A stretch of DNA of 64,000 nucleotides, taken from the NCBI GenBank assembly GCA_021613535.1, contig CP075494.1:9672001-9736000 (forward strand), given 5' to 3'. Numbering within the stretch: the stretch's first letter is position 1; every line of letters begins with the position of its first letter. The stretch comes from Adineta vaga. Taxonomy: Eukaryota; Rotifera. Position numbers and translations under genes: made by a program. The notes under the pieces are model-generated. The model ran no database searches, was not told the DNA's origin, and saw nothing but the letters and a program-made list of their open reading frames with translations. This document shows, one piece after another, positions 35,188 to 56,200 of the stretch.

Positions 35188-37105
35188 ATGGATGTCGATT
35201 TAGTTTCATGTATGGCTGCATGTCATAGTGTCAATGATAGTGGTACACGTGTTGGCAATGAATCTTATGATCTTGAATGTGTAACTCGATGTACACAAGG
35301 CCATACAAAATTATTTGAAAATACAGCCGAAAAGTAAAGGAAGTTTGTACAAAATTTCGGGTAGTAAAAGAAAATCTTTGAGAAAGCTGTTTTCTTCCCG
35401 ATGTTTCTTTTTCGAATAATTCGATTAAGATAAGAACAAGTTCTTTTAACTTCAAGATAGAAGTTGTTACGATGTTTAAATGAATTACCAAGGACATCAA
35501 TATAGAAAAACAGATTCACAAGGGAAAACTAGCACTCTCAAAGCCAACTCGAATTTCCTTTTGTTAATAACGTTTTAAAATATGTCATCACTGACATATT
35601 CCATTCGCTTTGAATTAATATGAAATTCTACTTTGTCATATCTGTTTTCTAAGAATCAACGAAAACATAACAACGGAAGTAGACAATCTCTTAAGATGAA
35701 AATGAATACTTGAATGAAGAGTGAATAATAAAGTTCAAGAACTTAATGGATTTATATTCCTCTTTTCTATCTGATCCTCTATTCTTCTTCATCTTCTTCT
35801 TTTTAATATCGAATGTAGATATGCCCAAATCATCAAAATCATTGCACTTGTTCTCATTACATTTGGCTTAATTGGCAAAGTTTTTAATTGTATTATTTTT
35901 CTTCGAAAACCGGTTTGTATTTTTTTCAATTCTCTTCTCTATTTCCATACATTCATTTCTAGCTTCGTGGTACAACAACTGGTTTACTTCTTCTTTTAAA
36001 AACAATCTTTGATACAGTTCCATTACTATGGACATTCATCTTCGATACGAAATTTTTTGTTAAAGACGAACAAATGAATGCATCAAAACTTATTTGTGTT
36101 CTATCACGAAGTAGTGATATCTTTGTTTCTTGGTCAATTGGTTTTGTTATTCTTGCATGTACTGTTCGACTTATAACAATCATTCATTCAAAACATTTAC
36201 CACAACCAACTCCGCGACATGTTTTTGTTTTAATTTTATCCATGATGTTTTGTGGTTTAGTTTATAATTGGCATCTTTTTGTTTATCCAAATTTTCGACG
36301 TGTACCAGTCATTGATGATAAAACTCGAACATTCACTTATTGTAATATTTTATTCGGTCGACATATGGGTTATTTTTCTTATTCGGGTTTTCAAGCAACA
36401 CAAGAATTTCTATATAATGCTCCGATTGTTAATTTTATTGTTTCTTCTTTAATTCCATTTGCAATCGTTGCAGCAACAAATGTTGTTATTATTGTCTATG
36501 TTCTTAAAGCACCACCCAAACGTATATCAAGAATTAGTTTATATCCGAATGGTAACAATTCGTCGGAAAATTTCGAACGTTCAATTTCGACACGTTCATC
36601 TATTCGACATATGGCAACACAAGTTACACGAAAAAATGTCAGTTATGAGACAACTATTACTGTGACAACAAGTTGTGTCTTTCTCACAACGAATAGTATA
36701 GCAAGTATCTATGTATATTTAAGAACAAGTAATCGTTCCAATCGAACTTATTTAAAAGAAGATTTAAAAACGTCTAATGTCTATTTGATTCTACGAATGT
36801 TAACATTAATTGATACAGTTTTAGAATTTTATATTTATTTTCTAACGGGAAAGAAATTTCGTGAAGAAGTTTATCATGTTTTTGCAGAAATTCTTCAATA
36901 TACACCATTAGGAAATTATTTTAAATTCTCACGAACACCTTCAACCATTCGAACGATTAATACCCATAATCCAAGACAAAAATGTTCAAATAAACAATTA
37001 TCTACCAAGACAAATATTCATTTATCTGAACAACAAAACAAACTTCTTGATGCTAAACATCAAAATCTTCGAGAAACAATATGTGCAATCGAAAGTACTG
37101 TGTAA
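35188..37105 (+). CDS. Divergent rhodopsin-class (FMRFamide-receptor-like) GPCR
   Basis: Three exons: 35188-35333, 35819-35912 and 35963-37105, giving 460 aa. The N-terminus (about 50 aa) is extracellular, with four Cys and an NES glycosylation site. Seven hydrophobic helices follow: TM1 KIIALVLITFGLIGKVFNCI, TM2 LLLLLKTIFDTVPLLWTFIF, TM3 after LICVLSRSS, TM4 VLILSMMFCGLVYNW, TM5 VSSLIPFAIVAATNVVIIV, TM6 TTITVTTSCVFLTTNSIA and TM7 LRMLTLIDTVLEFYIYFLTG. C in LICVL and C in FTYCN can form the usual TM3-ECL2 disulfide. The DRY site reads TVR and NPxxY reads DTVLEFY, so both activation motifs are altered. TM7 resembles FMRFamide/neuropeptide receptors (NFYIYFLTGKKFREE style). The ligand is unknown. 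Intron 1 is 485 bp. Confidence 0.78.
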
Positions 37106-38358
37106 ACATTCACTTTTAAACAATTTTTGTCACGAAATTTTTAAGAAAATATACAATTATATTTGATTATGATGGAATATGTTTTTGCCAGCTTTTTCTC
37201 ATGAATAAAATAACAACAATATATATATTTTTTTTTCTTTTCGATTGTAAATTAAAAACATCTATTATTCAAAAGAAAGGTTCTGTTGAGAAGATTGATA
37301 TGTATCATACATATGAGATCCATATGGTGCCATTGATTTATACTCTTCGATGAAGATTAATGATGATTTACGAGATACATCTGCGTTGAAAACTGGGAAT
37401 CAACGAAAGTGAAATTTCCATCGATCATGAGTAAATTTATCTGTGAATAGCATGCACAATGAAAATAATCAGATAGAATTGTGAAACAATTAATAATTTA
37501 ATTGCGTATGACTTATATATATGATTAGAAATTAGCATGCTAAAAGTAAATCCTACGTTATTTATGACTAAAGTTCAAAACTAACGTTTAACTGAATCTC
37601 TGTTTATTTTCATATATAAAAGCAATTGTGAAAAGAAAAAACTTATGTTTGTTGTTTTCGATATTTTTGTTCAAATGTACAAAAATCATCATGCGCAACT
37701 GAATATTGTTCAATCAACTTCTGTGTAAATGACACAACGATGTTTTACAGAACTTCATCTGGTTCATGTATACCAAAATATCTTTATAATCAAAGATAGG
37801 TAGACAATCGAACAAGATGGTCATCAATGAAAAATAGTTTAATAAAGTTTTCTTATCTTGATATGATAGATAAGATCCGTTCAACTTGTAAAACAATATG
37901 ATTGATTCTATCTTTACGTGTCGTTCAATACATTTCTATTGAATGAGTTATGATTATTTGATCCTTCTTTCTACATCTCATAAGGTCAAAGCGAGTGCAC
38001 ATAGTTGACATGGGAAGAGAGAGAGAGAGAGAAACTTCTTCTCTTACTGTACAGCGCTCTCTATTCGGACACATTGATATCATTTTCTAATTGGCTGTAC
38101 ATATAATCACACTTGATTGTCACTACTTTCCTTCTCGCATTCGATCAGATTGTGGCGCCAAATCTAATGGCATTGTATGTCTAGCCAAATAGAAAGAGTT
38201 CAATTAATGTCAGTTAACTCATCATCATTAGTAGACGGACGGCATTATAGAGGAACGAACAGAAAAAAATCAAGATGGGAGAGAAATTTCGTTTGTCTTT
38301 CTTTCATTCTATTCATTTGTTATAGATGATATACTAGTACCGGAAAAAACTTTATATC
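37106..38358. other. Intergenic between GPCR and CHD4
   Basis: About 1.25 kb. A (GA)n tract lies near 38017-38032. An acceptor (tgttatag) ends at 38335, 23 nt before the CHD4 ATG. No gene is supported. Confidence 0.45.
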
Positions 38359-44988
<6,630 letters not shown>

Positions 44989-45022
44989 ATTTCTTTCTCA
45001 CAATAAATGATCTGATGAAAAA

Positions 45023-45042
45023 ATCTATCTATCTATCTATCT
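45023..45042. repeat. (TCTA)n microsatellite
   Basis: Five tandem copies of the tetranucleotide in the CHD4 3' region. Confidence 0.85.
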
Positions 45043-45186
45043 CTACACCGATCTGTATGTGTCTAGCTGTCTCTGTTCGTCTATTCAAAATAACTCACCT
45101 GTAAATGTATACATTTCTTTTTCCTCTTCTTTCTTCTCTCTTCTGCTCGTCATTTATTATTATTAGTTAGTACTTTTCTTTTTCTT

Positions 45187-45222
45187 TATTATTATTATTA
45201 TTATTGTTGTTGTTGTTGTTGC
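45187..45222. repeat. (TTA)n-(TTG)n compound microsatellite
   Basis: A run of TTA units switches to TTG units in non-coding DNA 3' of CHD4. Confidence 0.85.
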
Positions 45223-45677
45223 TGTGTGTGCAAGAAGTTTACATATGTGTGACATATAAATATTAAAAGTACATAGACGTATAAAATCTATCAAAATGAA
45301 TATTATTTTCAATGCTATTTCATCAAGATAAAATGATTAACAATCGACATTGGATAAATTTTGAGATATTCAACACGAACTTCAGATTTTCGGTACTATC
45401 GTATTCATTGAGCTTCATTTGATTTTCAATTCAAACTGACGCAAGAATTCTATTTTAGTGAACAAAATTAGATGAAAATAAATGTTAAATTATTGAGAAC
45501 TCAAACTTATAGTGATTATAATTACTACTTCGTAACTTTTTTCTAAATTCCTACGTGTTTTCTCATCGAATACATTGATTATGCAAAAAAAAATGTTGAA
45601 AGATATTTCAGAATTAGTTTTATTTCACATCGAGTAAAAGGATTGATTTCGTTACATTGAAAAGTTGTGAAAAATAT

Positions 45678-46031
45678 TTAACCATATTTGAAAGGATTAA
45701 TATGATGACTATTGTCTTTAGTTTGACCTGAAATAATCAAAACAAAATTCGATGAAAATGATAAAACAAATACAAAGTACAAACCATAAGCGCAAAGTGC
45801 ATTTGTTAGTGGTAATGGTCGAAGTTGAAGACGATAATCACATAAAGCTGGATTGCGTTTATGTACCCATGGAGAAATTTCTAATCGTTTTGTTAAATCA
45901 TGCACTTCGACGTCATCTGAATTCTCCTGTTCGTCAATAATATCGCTTTGATAAAAATGAGGCCATGGTCGAGCTATAAGGAATGATGCATTGATCAAAA
46001 TAAGCATTAATACAAGTAATGAATACTGCAT
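45678..46031 (-). CDS. Candidate neuropeptide precursor 1 (Cys-loop, KY-amide)
   Basis: Two exons: 45785-46031 and 45678-45727, giving 98 aa. A hydrophobic signal peptide (MQYSLLVLMLILINASFLIA) is followed by an acidic spacer. Two Lys-Arg sites then flank LEISPWVH, and a final 39-residue segment starts NPALCDYRLQLRP. That segment has exactly two Cys, 16 residues apart with 15 residues between them (LC...LC), and ends NPFKYG at the stop, so Gly could yield a C-terminal Tyr-amide. The intron interrupts the codon after CAY. Signal peptide, dibasic sites, one possible disulfide and a terminal Gly are the classic marks of a peptide hormone precursor. I do not recognise the family. Allatostatin-C, calcitonin and CCAP spacing do not fit. 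An acceptor lies 10 nt before the ATG (46042). Confidence 0.68.
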   Translation of the reverse strand: MQYSLLVLMLILINASFLIARPWPHFYQSDIIDEQENSDDVEVHDLTKRLEISPWVHKRNPALCDYRLQLRPLPLTNALCAYGLYFVFVLSFSSNFVLIISGQTKDNSHHINPFKYG

Positions 46032-46373
46032 AGTTATTAATCTAATTTGAATCTTTCTCTTACTTTTACCGTTCTATGAATGAATTAGTTTAAAACAAAA
46101 TTCTAACTCTATATATTGATATTCGATAAAATTTGATGAAGATGACAACTATTCATCCAACCCACGGATTAAAGAAAATTAATATATGTAAAAGGAAGAA
46201 AATGTGATTAAATCTAAACAAATGATTGTCTTTTTTCATCATTCTTGAAACGTCTTCTAACTGTCTGTTATTGAACATTCAGATAGATTTTTGCATGTCA
46301 CTTTAGATTTATTAAAGCAAAAAAAAAAGGAATTTTTTTTCAATGAATATGTTGATTATGTTTAGTATTATTC
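46032..46373. other. Spacer between the two peptide-precursor genes
   Basis: 342 bp of AT-rich DNA with an acceptor (caaattag) at 46042-46043. No other gene seen. Confidence 0.5.
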
Positions 46374-46685
46374 TTATCGACCCCATCGCATAACATGATC
46401 ACCACCAGGTATTTCATCAGATCCTGATGGTTTGAATTGTTGATAAGTTGAGACACGAAACCATGTATTGCGATTTGCACGAGGATAATACGGTGCTGAA
46501 CGAAGATTTCGTGCTGATAATCGAAATGGAATGCGAGGTTCATTGTCAGTAATCAATGGTGAATATCGATCGTTTTGATAGAAAGATACTACATTTGAGG
46601 GAAGAAATATTGACGAACATGAGATCAACGAAGTAAGAAACAGAAGTGATAGAAGAGCTAGTGGTAATAAAAAATAAGACGACAT
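46374..46685 (-). CDS. Candidate neuropeptide precursor 2 (RW-amide)
   Basis: Single exon of 103 aa. The N-terminus is a strong signal peptide (LLPLALLSLLFLTSLISC). The mature part is rich in Arg, Tyr, Pro and Ser, and the protein ends GGDHVMRWGR at the stop. Gly-Arg after Trp is a standard amidation and trimming site, so a peptide ending MRW-amide is predicted, reminiscent of FMRFamide-type C-termini with Trp replacing Phe. There are no clear Lys-Arg sites; single Arg sites (SARN, PRANR) could serve. The ATG directly follows a splice acceptor (tttacttcag), so the start is well defined. It is transcribed in the same direction as precursor 1, 342 bp upstream of it. Family unknown. Confidence 0.62.
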   Translation of the reverse strand: MSSYFLLPLALLSLLFLTSLISCSSIFLPSNVVSFYQNDRYSPLITDNEPRIPFRLSARNLRSAPYYPRANRNTWFRVSTYQQFKPSGSDEIPGGDHVMRWGR

Positions 46686-47064
46686 CTGAAGTAAAAAAAA
46701 TTAACGAATAATTTATTTAAAAAAAATTTTATTATATGATGTGTATAACGGAAATTAAATCGAAACAAACCAGAAATGACTTGATATTTACGCATCTATG
46801 AAATCAAAATTATAATTGTGCAAATATTACCAGATTTACTGAATGAATCAGTTCTAATTGTTAATCTATAATGCATTCGGAAGTAAATTTAATATAATTA
46901 AACGAATGTGAATATGCACGCAACTCAACAACATCGATGCATTTTGTGCGGCTACGTTATACAAATATACAAATTAACATCATACTTGTTTCATGATTTA
47001 ATATATATTTCGTGTTGAAAAGTTCAGGATCATAGTGCGCGTACACATGATTTCCCACATGACA
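46686..47064. other. Spacer between kinase 3' end and peptide precursor 2
   Basis: About 0.38 kb of AT-rich DNA. A splice acceptor abuts the precursor 2 ATG at 46686. No gene seen. Confidence 0.45.
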
Positions 47065-49541
<2,477 letters not shown>

Positions 49542-50165
49542 TTATAAAAAGAGAAAAACAAAGATAAGAATATTATGTTGATTAGTAACCATGTTAGTTG
49601 TTTTTCGTCAAGCGCTGAAGGACAATTGTCGAGAAACGTCTCCGTTCGCTTTGCATTATTACTTCCATATATTGTATGTGGTCTGATCTTTTCTCATGTC
49701 TGGATGTTTATTATATCGGAAAAAAAGCGAGAGAAAGAGAGCAAAGTTTATGAAATAACAAGTCTCGGCACACAATAACTCGCCTATGTTTAGGAAGATT
49801 ATGGATGTTTTTTCAAGACGTTTCATCTCTGTCGTTGTATATAGAAAGAAAAGAAGAAGAGAAAGAAGAAGAAGAAGAAGAAGGACATGATATTGGCTTG
49901 ACGAAGTTGATTAGTAAATAGGAATACCCTCATATGGATTATCTCGAACAGATGAATCGAGAGAGGAAGCCATCGTTTTTTTCCTTCTGTACAGTTGGGG
50001 ATTTTCTTATTTTTTCCTTCTCGGATAATGGATAGAAACTTGTCAACATATCTGCCTCGTTGTCGTCATTTTCTCTTATAACCACAACCGAACAAAATAA
50101 TATCATCAGAAACGAAGAGAGAGAGAACAAATAACATATCTTTCTATTAACGTTAATCATCATCC
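49542..50165. other. Divergent promoter region kinase / IGFBP-like gene
   Basis: About 0.6 kb between divergent starts, with an AGA-rich run near 49848-49884. Short frames on both strands lack motifs. Confidence 0.45.
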
Positions 50166-51347
50166 ATGGCAACTCTTCGTATTTTAACATTACTTGTCTT
50201 AGCAGTTATCTATTCAACGGTTACTGCTCAAACTAAACCATGTGGACCATGCGATCCATCGAAATGTCCATTGGTATATCATTGATCTTATTTTTATGTT
50301 TTGTTTCATTCTCTCGTGTATTGTTTTCTATAGACATCGGACAAGGAATGTCTTGCTGGATTAACACTTGATAGATGTGGTTGTTGTCAAGTTTGTGCTC
50401 AACGCGAGGTTCGTTTGTTGTTCATTTGTATAACCTTCATTTCATATCTGTATGATAAATAGAGTGAATTATGCAATCATCCGGATATCTCATCAAGCAA
50501 ACAATATGAAGCTTGTGGTGAAAATCTTCAATGCAAGTAAGACGAAAATATGAGATGAAGTTTTTTCATACTACTCTCTAATTGTTTTTGTCAACTTTAG
50601 AATCCGTAAAGATAGTCGCGGAGGACCTCGTGAAGCACGATGTGAATGTAATGATCAAGTAGAAATGTGCGGGTAAGTCTTTTTTTAACAACATCTTCAT
50701 TGAAATCAGAAGAATACTGATCATGTCATCACATAGTTCGGATGGTAAAACTTATCGTAACTACTGTCACTTAATGGAATCAAGTAAATTGGCTAAAGCT
50801 GAACAAAAATCAATCATCAAAGTATTCAAACGTAAACCATGTGACTCAGGTAGAAAAAAAAGTTTTATGAATCAAATTTTTCATAGTGAAATGGTACATT
50901 TTTTCTAGCACCTGAAATCACTTTCCCACCTGTCAGTGTATCAAATAAAACCGGTAGCAATGTTTTCTTAACATGTGAAGTTGCTGGTGTACCTTTACCA
51001 GTTGTCGAATGGGTTTATACATCATCTAGTGGAAAACAAACTGTCTATCCAAGTAAAGACTTAGTGTTTAGTTCATATCATGACGTACATGTTTGTTTCT
51101 AGCTGATGATGATCGTATCTCAACATTGGTTCGTGGTGGACCAAATGCTCATGTATTAACATCATGGCTTCAAATTCAATCATTACAACGTGCTGATCAA
51201 GGTACCTACACCTGTGTTGCTAGTAATGCATTGGGCAAAGTTGAAAAAACATGTACTGTTTCCGTTGAAGGTATATATAAGATAAGAAAATGTTCGAATT
51301 TATTGACATTTATTTAATTATTTATTTTAGCCGGCCGAGAATTTTAA
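50166..51347 (+). CDS. Secreted IGFBP-Kazal-Ig protein (IGFBP7/KAZALD1-like)
   Basis: Eight exons: 50166-50273, 50334-50408, 50463-50536, 50601-50672, 50737-50849, 50909-51052, 51103-51270 and 51331-51347, giving 256 aa. Signal peptide: ILTLLVLAVIYSTVTA. An IGFBP N-domain follows (CGPCDPSKCP, then CGCCQVCAQRESELC). A Kazal-like/follistatin module has CECNDQVEMCGSDGKTYRNYC. One I-set Ig domain has VFLTCEVAGVPLPVVEWV and SLQRADQGTYTCVASNALG. This order is that of IGFBP7, IGFBPL1 and KAZALD1, and of invertebrate insulin-binding secreted proteins. It likely acts outside the cell by binding insulin-like or other growth factors. The last exon adds only AGREF. One junction uses a GTTCGT donor. Confidence 0.88.
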
Positions 51348-51668
51348 ATGAAAACAATTCTATTCAAATTTCTTTTAATCGAAAAACTTAATTAATAATT
51401 ATTCATACAAGTTTGCAGTTGTTAAGAAAAATCTTTTTTTCTCTTTTCTTGTCATTCAATATGTGTGAGAGTAGCCTTTTTTTAGATTGATCTTCTTGTA
51501 TTACTCGTTTATTTTCTATGAACTTATTATATGTTTCATATTTAACAAATCTAAAGATAGATTATCACTAAGGAAATATATTAAGAGAATATTTAATCAA
51601 ATGTAAATGTTTATAACAATTATTTCATGTGAATACTTTCGAAAAAAAATTCAAAAATCGATTCACTA
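51348..51668. other. Convergent 3' region IGFBP-like / PIGW
   Basis: 321 bp of AT-rich DNA between convergent stops. No gene seen. Confidence 0.5.
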
Positions 51669-52991
51669 CTAATGTTTAGATAGATTCAAAGATCTCATAA
51701 TTAATTTAATTAACGATGGTGATACATATGCAAGCGTAGTAATAATAAACATATAAATAACAATGATGAATAACGCAACAAAATCTGTTGTATCAATTGT
51801 ATTAATATTTAAATTAATCACACCTGTTAAAACATTCGCTAATAAAAATACATCTAAACCTTTTTGATTTACATTTTTTAATAATAATGATTCAGTTGAA
51901 TAACCTTTTCTTCTTAATAAACATTGAGCAAGACAAAAACCTCCCAAAGTCATACAAGCTAAACCTGTTGTACTTGTAATATAACCAAAATTACATAATT
52001 TTCTTGATGAATTATAACTAATAGAACATAGAATAATTGTTGCTACGATCAATTTCAAAGTCATATCTTTCAAACGTTGTTCACGTTCATTGATAATTAT
52101 TAATCTTCCAATGTAAACTCCAATTAAATATAAGCATACATATCCACCTAATGAAAATATACCTTCACGATTTGCATCGATGAAACTTGTTCTTAACTGA
52201 TTTGATTCTATTAGATAATTATCAAATTGTAAATATCTTAATAAGATCAATTCATGAAAGACTAAACTGAAAATGATTGATAAAAGTACATTTTTTGTTA
52301 TATATAACAAGCAACTTGCGATTAATTTCATAAAACATAATGTTAGAAAGAAATTCCAATGAACACCATATTCACTAACATGTTCAACATATGACAAATA
52401 TTTTATTGAAATTAAACGAATGATTCCTAAGAGTAGAAGAACGAAATTTTCCAAAAATAAATCTTTAACTTTTGTTTGTTTATTTCGAGCTTCGGAACTA
52501 ACCATTCCATGAGCAATTGCAAATAGACCAACACCTAAATCCATTCCAGAGTAACCATAGTTTTCTGTTTTAGCATAACGTCGAGGAAAAATAGAAAAGT
52601 CAACAGCAAGAATACATATACAAGTTACAAGTATCATCTGACCACGAAAGTGTTCGAGTATACGAGAATAAGAGTTTTGATTATTCACTTGTTGATTATG
52701 AACTGGTAAAGGACTTTTGAGAACATAAATAAGCAATACAATACCACATAAAATAAAATGAGATATATCATTGAATGAAGATAACACAGTTGTGGTCAGT
52801 ATCAAAGGAATAACAAGAATAATATTTTCGAAAAGAAAATTAAAAATTCCGTATTTTGAATTTGGAGACTTCAATATTTGACATAAAAAATATGTTGTAC
52901 ATATATTTATCATTATTGAACCTGTTTCATATAGAGTTGTACCATTTAAATTACTCACAAATAATTCCTTTCGATGGCGATAATCGTCCAT
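51669..52991 (-). CDS. PIGW: PIG-W / GWT1 GPI inositol acyltransferase
   Basis: Intronless, 440 aa, with about 12 hydrophobic helices. Signature blocks are FPRRYAKTENYGYSGMDLGV, IIRLISIKYLSYVEHVSEYG, VHWNFFLTL and NREGIFSLGGYVCLYLIGVYIG, which match PIGW/Gwt1. The enzyme adds an acyl chain to the inositol of GlcN-PI in the ER, an early step in GPI-anchor synthesis. It is somewhat shorter than human PIGW (about 504 aa), mainly from loop shortening. The ATG at 52991 is 5 nt after an acceptor (ttcttttag, 52997). It is divergent from EDRF1, with 278 bp between starts. Confidence 0.93.
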   Translation of the reverse strand: MDDYRHRKELFVSNLNGTTLYETGSIMINICTTYFLCQILKSPNSKYGIFNFLFENIILVIPLILTTTVLSSFNDISHFILCGIVLLIYVLKSPLPVHNQQVNNQNSYSRILEHFRGQMILVTCICILAVDFSIFPRRYAKTENYGYSGMDLGVGLFAIAHGMVSSEARNKQTKVKDLFLENFVLLLLGIIRLISIKYLSYVEHVSEYGVHWNFFLTLCFMKLIASCLLYITKNVLLSIIFSLVFHELILLRYLQFDNYLIESNQLRTSFIDANREGIFSLGGYVCLYLIGVYIGRLIIINEREQRLKDMTLKLIVATIILCSISYNSSRKLCNFGYITSTTGLACMTLGGFCLAQCLLRRKGYSTESLLLKNVNQKGLDVFLLANVLTGVINLNINTIDTTDFVALFIIVIYMFIITTLAYVSPSLIKLIMRSLNLSKH

Positions 52992-53269
52992 TTGATCTAA
53001 AAGAAATTTCTCAATTATTTCGTATTCGTCACACTCACGGGTCCGAAAAATGGTTCATTTTTAACAATTAAGTTTTAGTTGACCAATTCAATCAAAAAAG
53101 AAATCAAACCAATCTTTTTCCACATTATTAAATAACTTCCGACATCTAGCGATGAATAATATTGGTTTACTTTTGACGCTTACATTACTCTTGGTAATGT
53201 CCTTTTCTCAAAACAAATACTGACGTCGTTTAGTTTCACTTGGATACATTCAATTCGATTCAACTTCTT
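52992..53269. promoter_or_regulatory. Compact bidirectional promoter PIGW / EDRF1
   Basis: 278 bp separate the two divergent start codons. Splice acceptors face both ways (52997 for PIGW, 53233 for EDRF1). No TATA element stands out. Confidence 0.45.
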
Positions 53270-56200
53270 ATGGCTGAGTCTTCATCATCATCTTCTTCTT
53301 CCGCATTGCCTTCGTCAAGTCTTGTTTCGATTAATTCATCTTCAACACTACCTTTGTTCAAATGTACTTTTCTGGACAAAGATACAGGTATATATCTTAT
53401 CTTAACTCGAACGATATATTTGGATTATTGCTTCTTTTTTTTCTAGATTTGAATGAAATACCAGCATGGAACAATGATATTGGAATATTACTTTCATATT
53501 GGCTTCAACAAAGAGCTAATCATGATGATATTTTTGGAAGGTAAAATAGAAAAAGAAATATTAAGATGTTCACAGACAATTATCAAATGCATGAGAATAA
53601 AGTTATACGTTCTGTAATCGCTAAGCACTTCATATTTAGATTTTCTTCAACTTAATAAATAAGAGCAGTTCCAAATCGTTGATCGCACCATACTTAAAAG
53701 AGAAAAAAATTATCTTTTAAAAACACTAACTAACATCATTCATTTTTTCTTTTTAGTTTTCGTTCGGCGAATGCACATATTGACAGTCTGGGTGAAGTTG
53801 ATGTTATAACAGATGCTGAGGTTTGAAAATTTAATATTTACAAAAAGAAGTTACATTCTTCTCTTCTATCGCTTTGTTCTTTAGCATATAAAAAAATTAT
53901 TAAAAATGTCCTTCAATAAACATAGTCAAATATCTATGATTGTACATCGTTTGGGTCGGACGATACTACTAGATGAATTCGATGTACATTCACATTTATT
54001 ACGTCTCGAAAAGGTAACAAACCAGATGTTGTTCTATTTTCTTCGAAAAATGTTTACTTTACTTTAGAATGATTGGACATGGTTTCGAGATTTTTTTCTT
54101 GATACTATTCTACGTAATATATCAGTGAAACATTTTTATAAAAAGAATAAAACACGTGATGAACTTATACGAAAAGATCGTTTAGTTAGATTTTTATGTC
54201 AAAGGTATTAATAAAATTGATTGTAATTTTCTTGATATTTTTAATGGTATATACATCGTTCTAGTGTCGAATTACCTGAATTAAGTCGTTCAAATGCTGA
54301 CAATGATGAATCTCAACCATCATCAACCACGAATGATATAACTGCCGCAACAATTTTGCAACAAATCAAAGATATTGTTAATGCAAATAATCAGGTTGAA
54401 GATAATACTGATCATACTACATCTAATTCATCACCATTTCAACGAACAGTTAATTGGACGTTTGAAAATATGAAAATGTTAATTGGTTCAGATCTACCGA
54501 TTTTTGGTGATGAACAACATCCAGCTGTTAGCCTACGTTTAAGGTATTTATATAAAACTTTCAATAGGTTATAGTCATCGAAACGATCTTTGTTTTTTTT
54601 GCTTTTTTCTAATAGAGAAATGGATAAACCTATCAATGTGTTGACGGGCATTGACTGTTGGCTAGATAATTTAATGTGTAATGTTCCTGAACTAGCCATG
54701 TGTTATCATGTTGATGGCATTGTTCAATCATATGAAATAATGAAAACGGAAGATATACCATACCGTGAAGGTTGTGATTTTCATCCGAATGTTATACGTG
54801 ATTTAGCAACAAATCTTCTTTCATTTCTCAAAGCAAACGCTACAAAAGAAGGACATACCTATTGGTTATTCAAAGGTAACGGGATTATATACAAAATATT
54901 TCATAACAAGTTTTTCTATATTAGGTCCCGATGATGATATTGTTAAATTATATGATCTAACAAGTTTATGCGAAACAAATCGAGATGATAATCCATATAC
55001 ATTACCAGTAGCTACTTTATTTTATAAAATGGCTCATAATATGGTTTCAAAATCAGATCATGAGACACGTTCAAAAGAATCTGGTACTATACGTACACTA
55101 CTCAAACATTGTTTAGATATGCTGAATCCAGAGAAATTTCCTGAATATCATTGTGCTGCTGCATATATGATGTCTGATTTGTATATTGATGATAATGTTA
55201 GTGAACAGAGTTGGACATCAGATGGAAGTGATATTCAAGATCCTGATTCTTTGAAAGATGATGTATGATTGTTATCGATTTTATTCTATAGGTTTCATTG
55301 TGTGTGTGTGTGTGTGTGTGTTTTAGTTACCATTTGAGGAAGGTGATGATCCACATCTTGAAACTTGTGTTGATATTAAAACACTTACACAATCTCAACA
55401 ACATCGTTTTCGAAAAACTCCAGATGTCGAACGTTTAAGGCCAATACATGGAAATCTAGATAAGCGTGCAACAGAAGCATTGAAATATTTAGTTGAGGTA
55501 GTTCACATTTCTCGAACATTCAATTCATCTATGTCACAAACTTTTCTTTTCAATAGGCTCTTCGAAGTAATGCTATACATCGTCGAACACAAGCTGCAAC
55601 GGCTGCATCTGAACAGACAAATGATCAAGAGAAATCATCAACATCAACTGAGCAGAAATCAAAAGTGATCGTTCCATTACCATATAAAGCAACTCGACAT
55701 TCATCAAAGATTTTAATTGATAATAAAAATCATTTGACAACTGATGGACGTTTAAAATCCATTATATTGCATAAAGCAGCTGCAGCATATTTTTGTTTAG
55801 TTGATCGAAATGAAAAAGAGAAGAATTATGGTTCATGTTTACGTTATCTTCGTTTAGCATTAAATTGTTATAGTAAGTTTGTAATCTTATCTTCAAGGAA
55901 AACAACGTCTACTTTATTTTGTTTAGGTGCAGAATTAAAAATTCAATCGATGGACCATAGTAACAGTACTACGGAATCAAAGAAATTATTATCTTATATA
56001 ATGAGTATTGCTGGTGATTGTCGATTGATGATTGCACATATTACATCTGCTGACGAAATCGAAAAATATCGTGAACAATATCAAATGATGAGTGATGTGG
56101 ATTTAGAAATTCAAAAAGTCATTGATGAAGTCGGAATTGATCGAAATTCTTCAGGTAACGATCTTTTCATGTTTCATACTTGCTGATAATTGTCAATCTT

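Larger units (their letters stand above)
44989..45677. other. Convergent 3' region CHD4 / peptide precursor 1
   Basis: About 0.7 kb with simple repeats: (TCTA)n at about 45023-45042 and TTA/TTG runs at 45187-45222. No gene seen. Confidence 0.5.
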
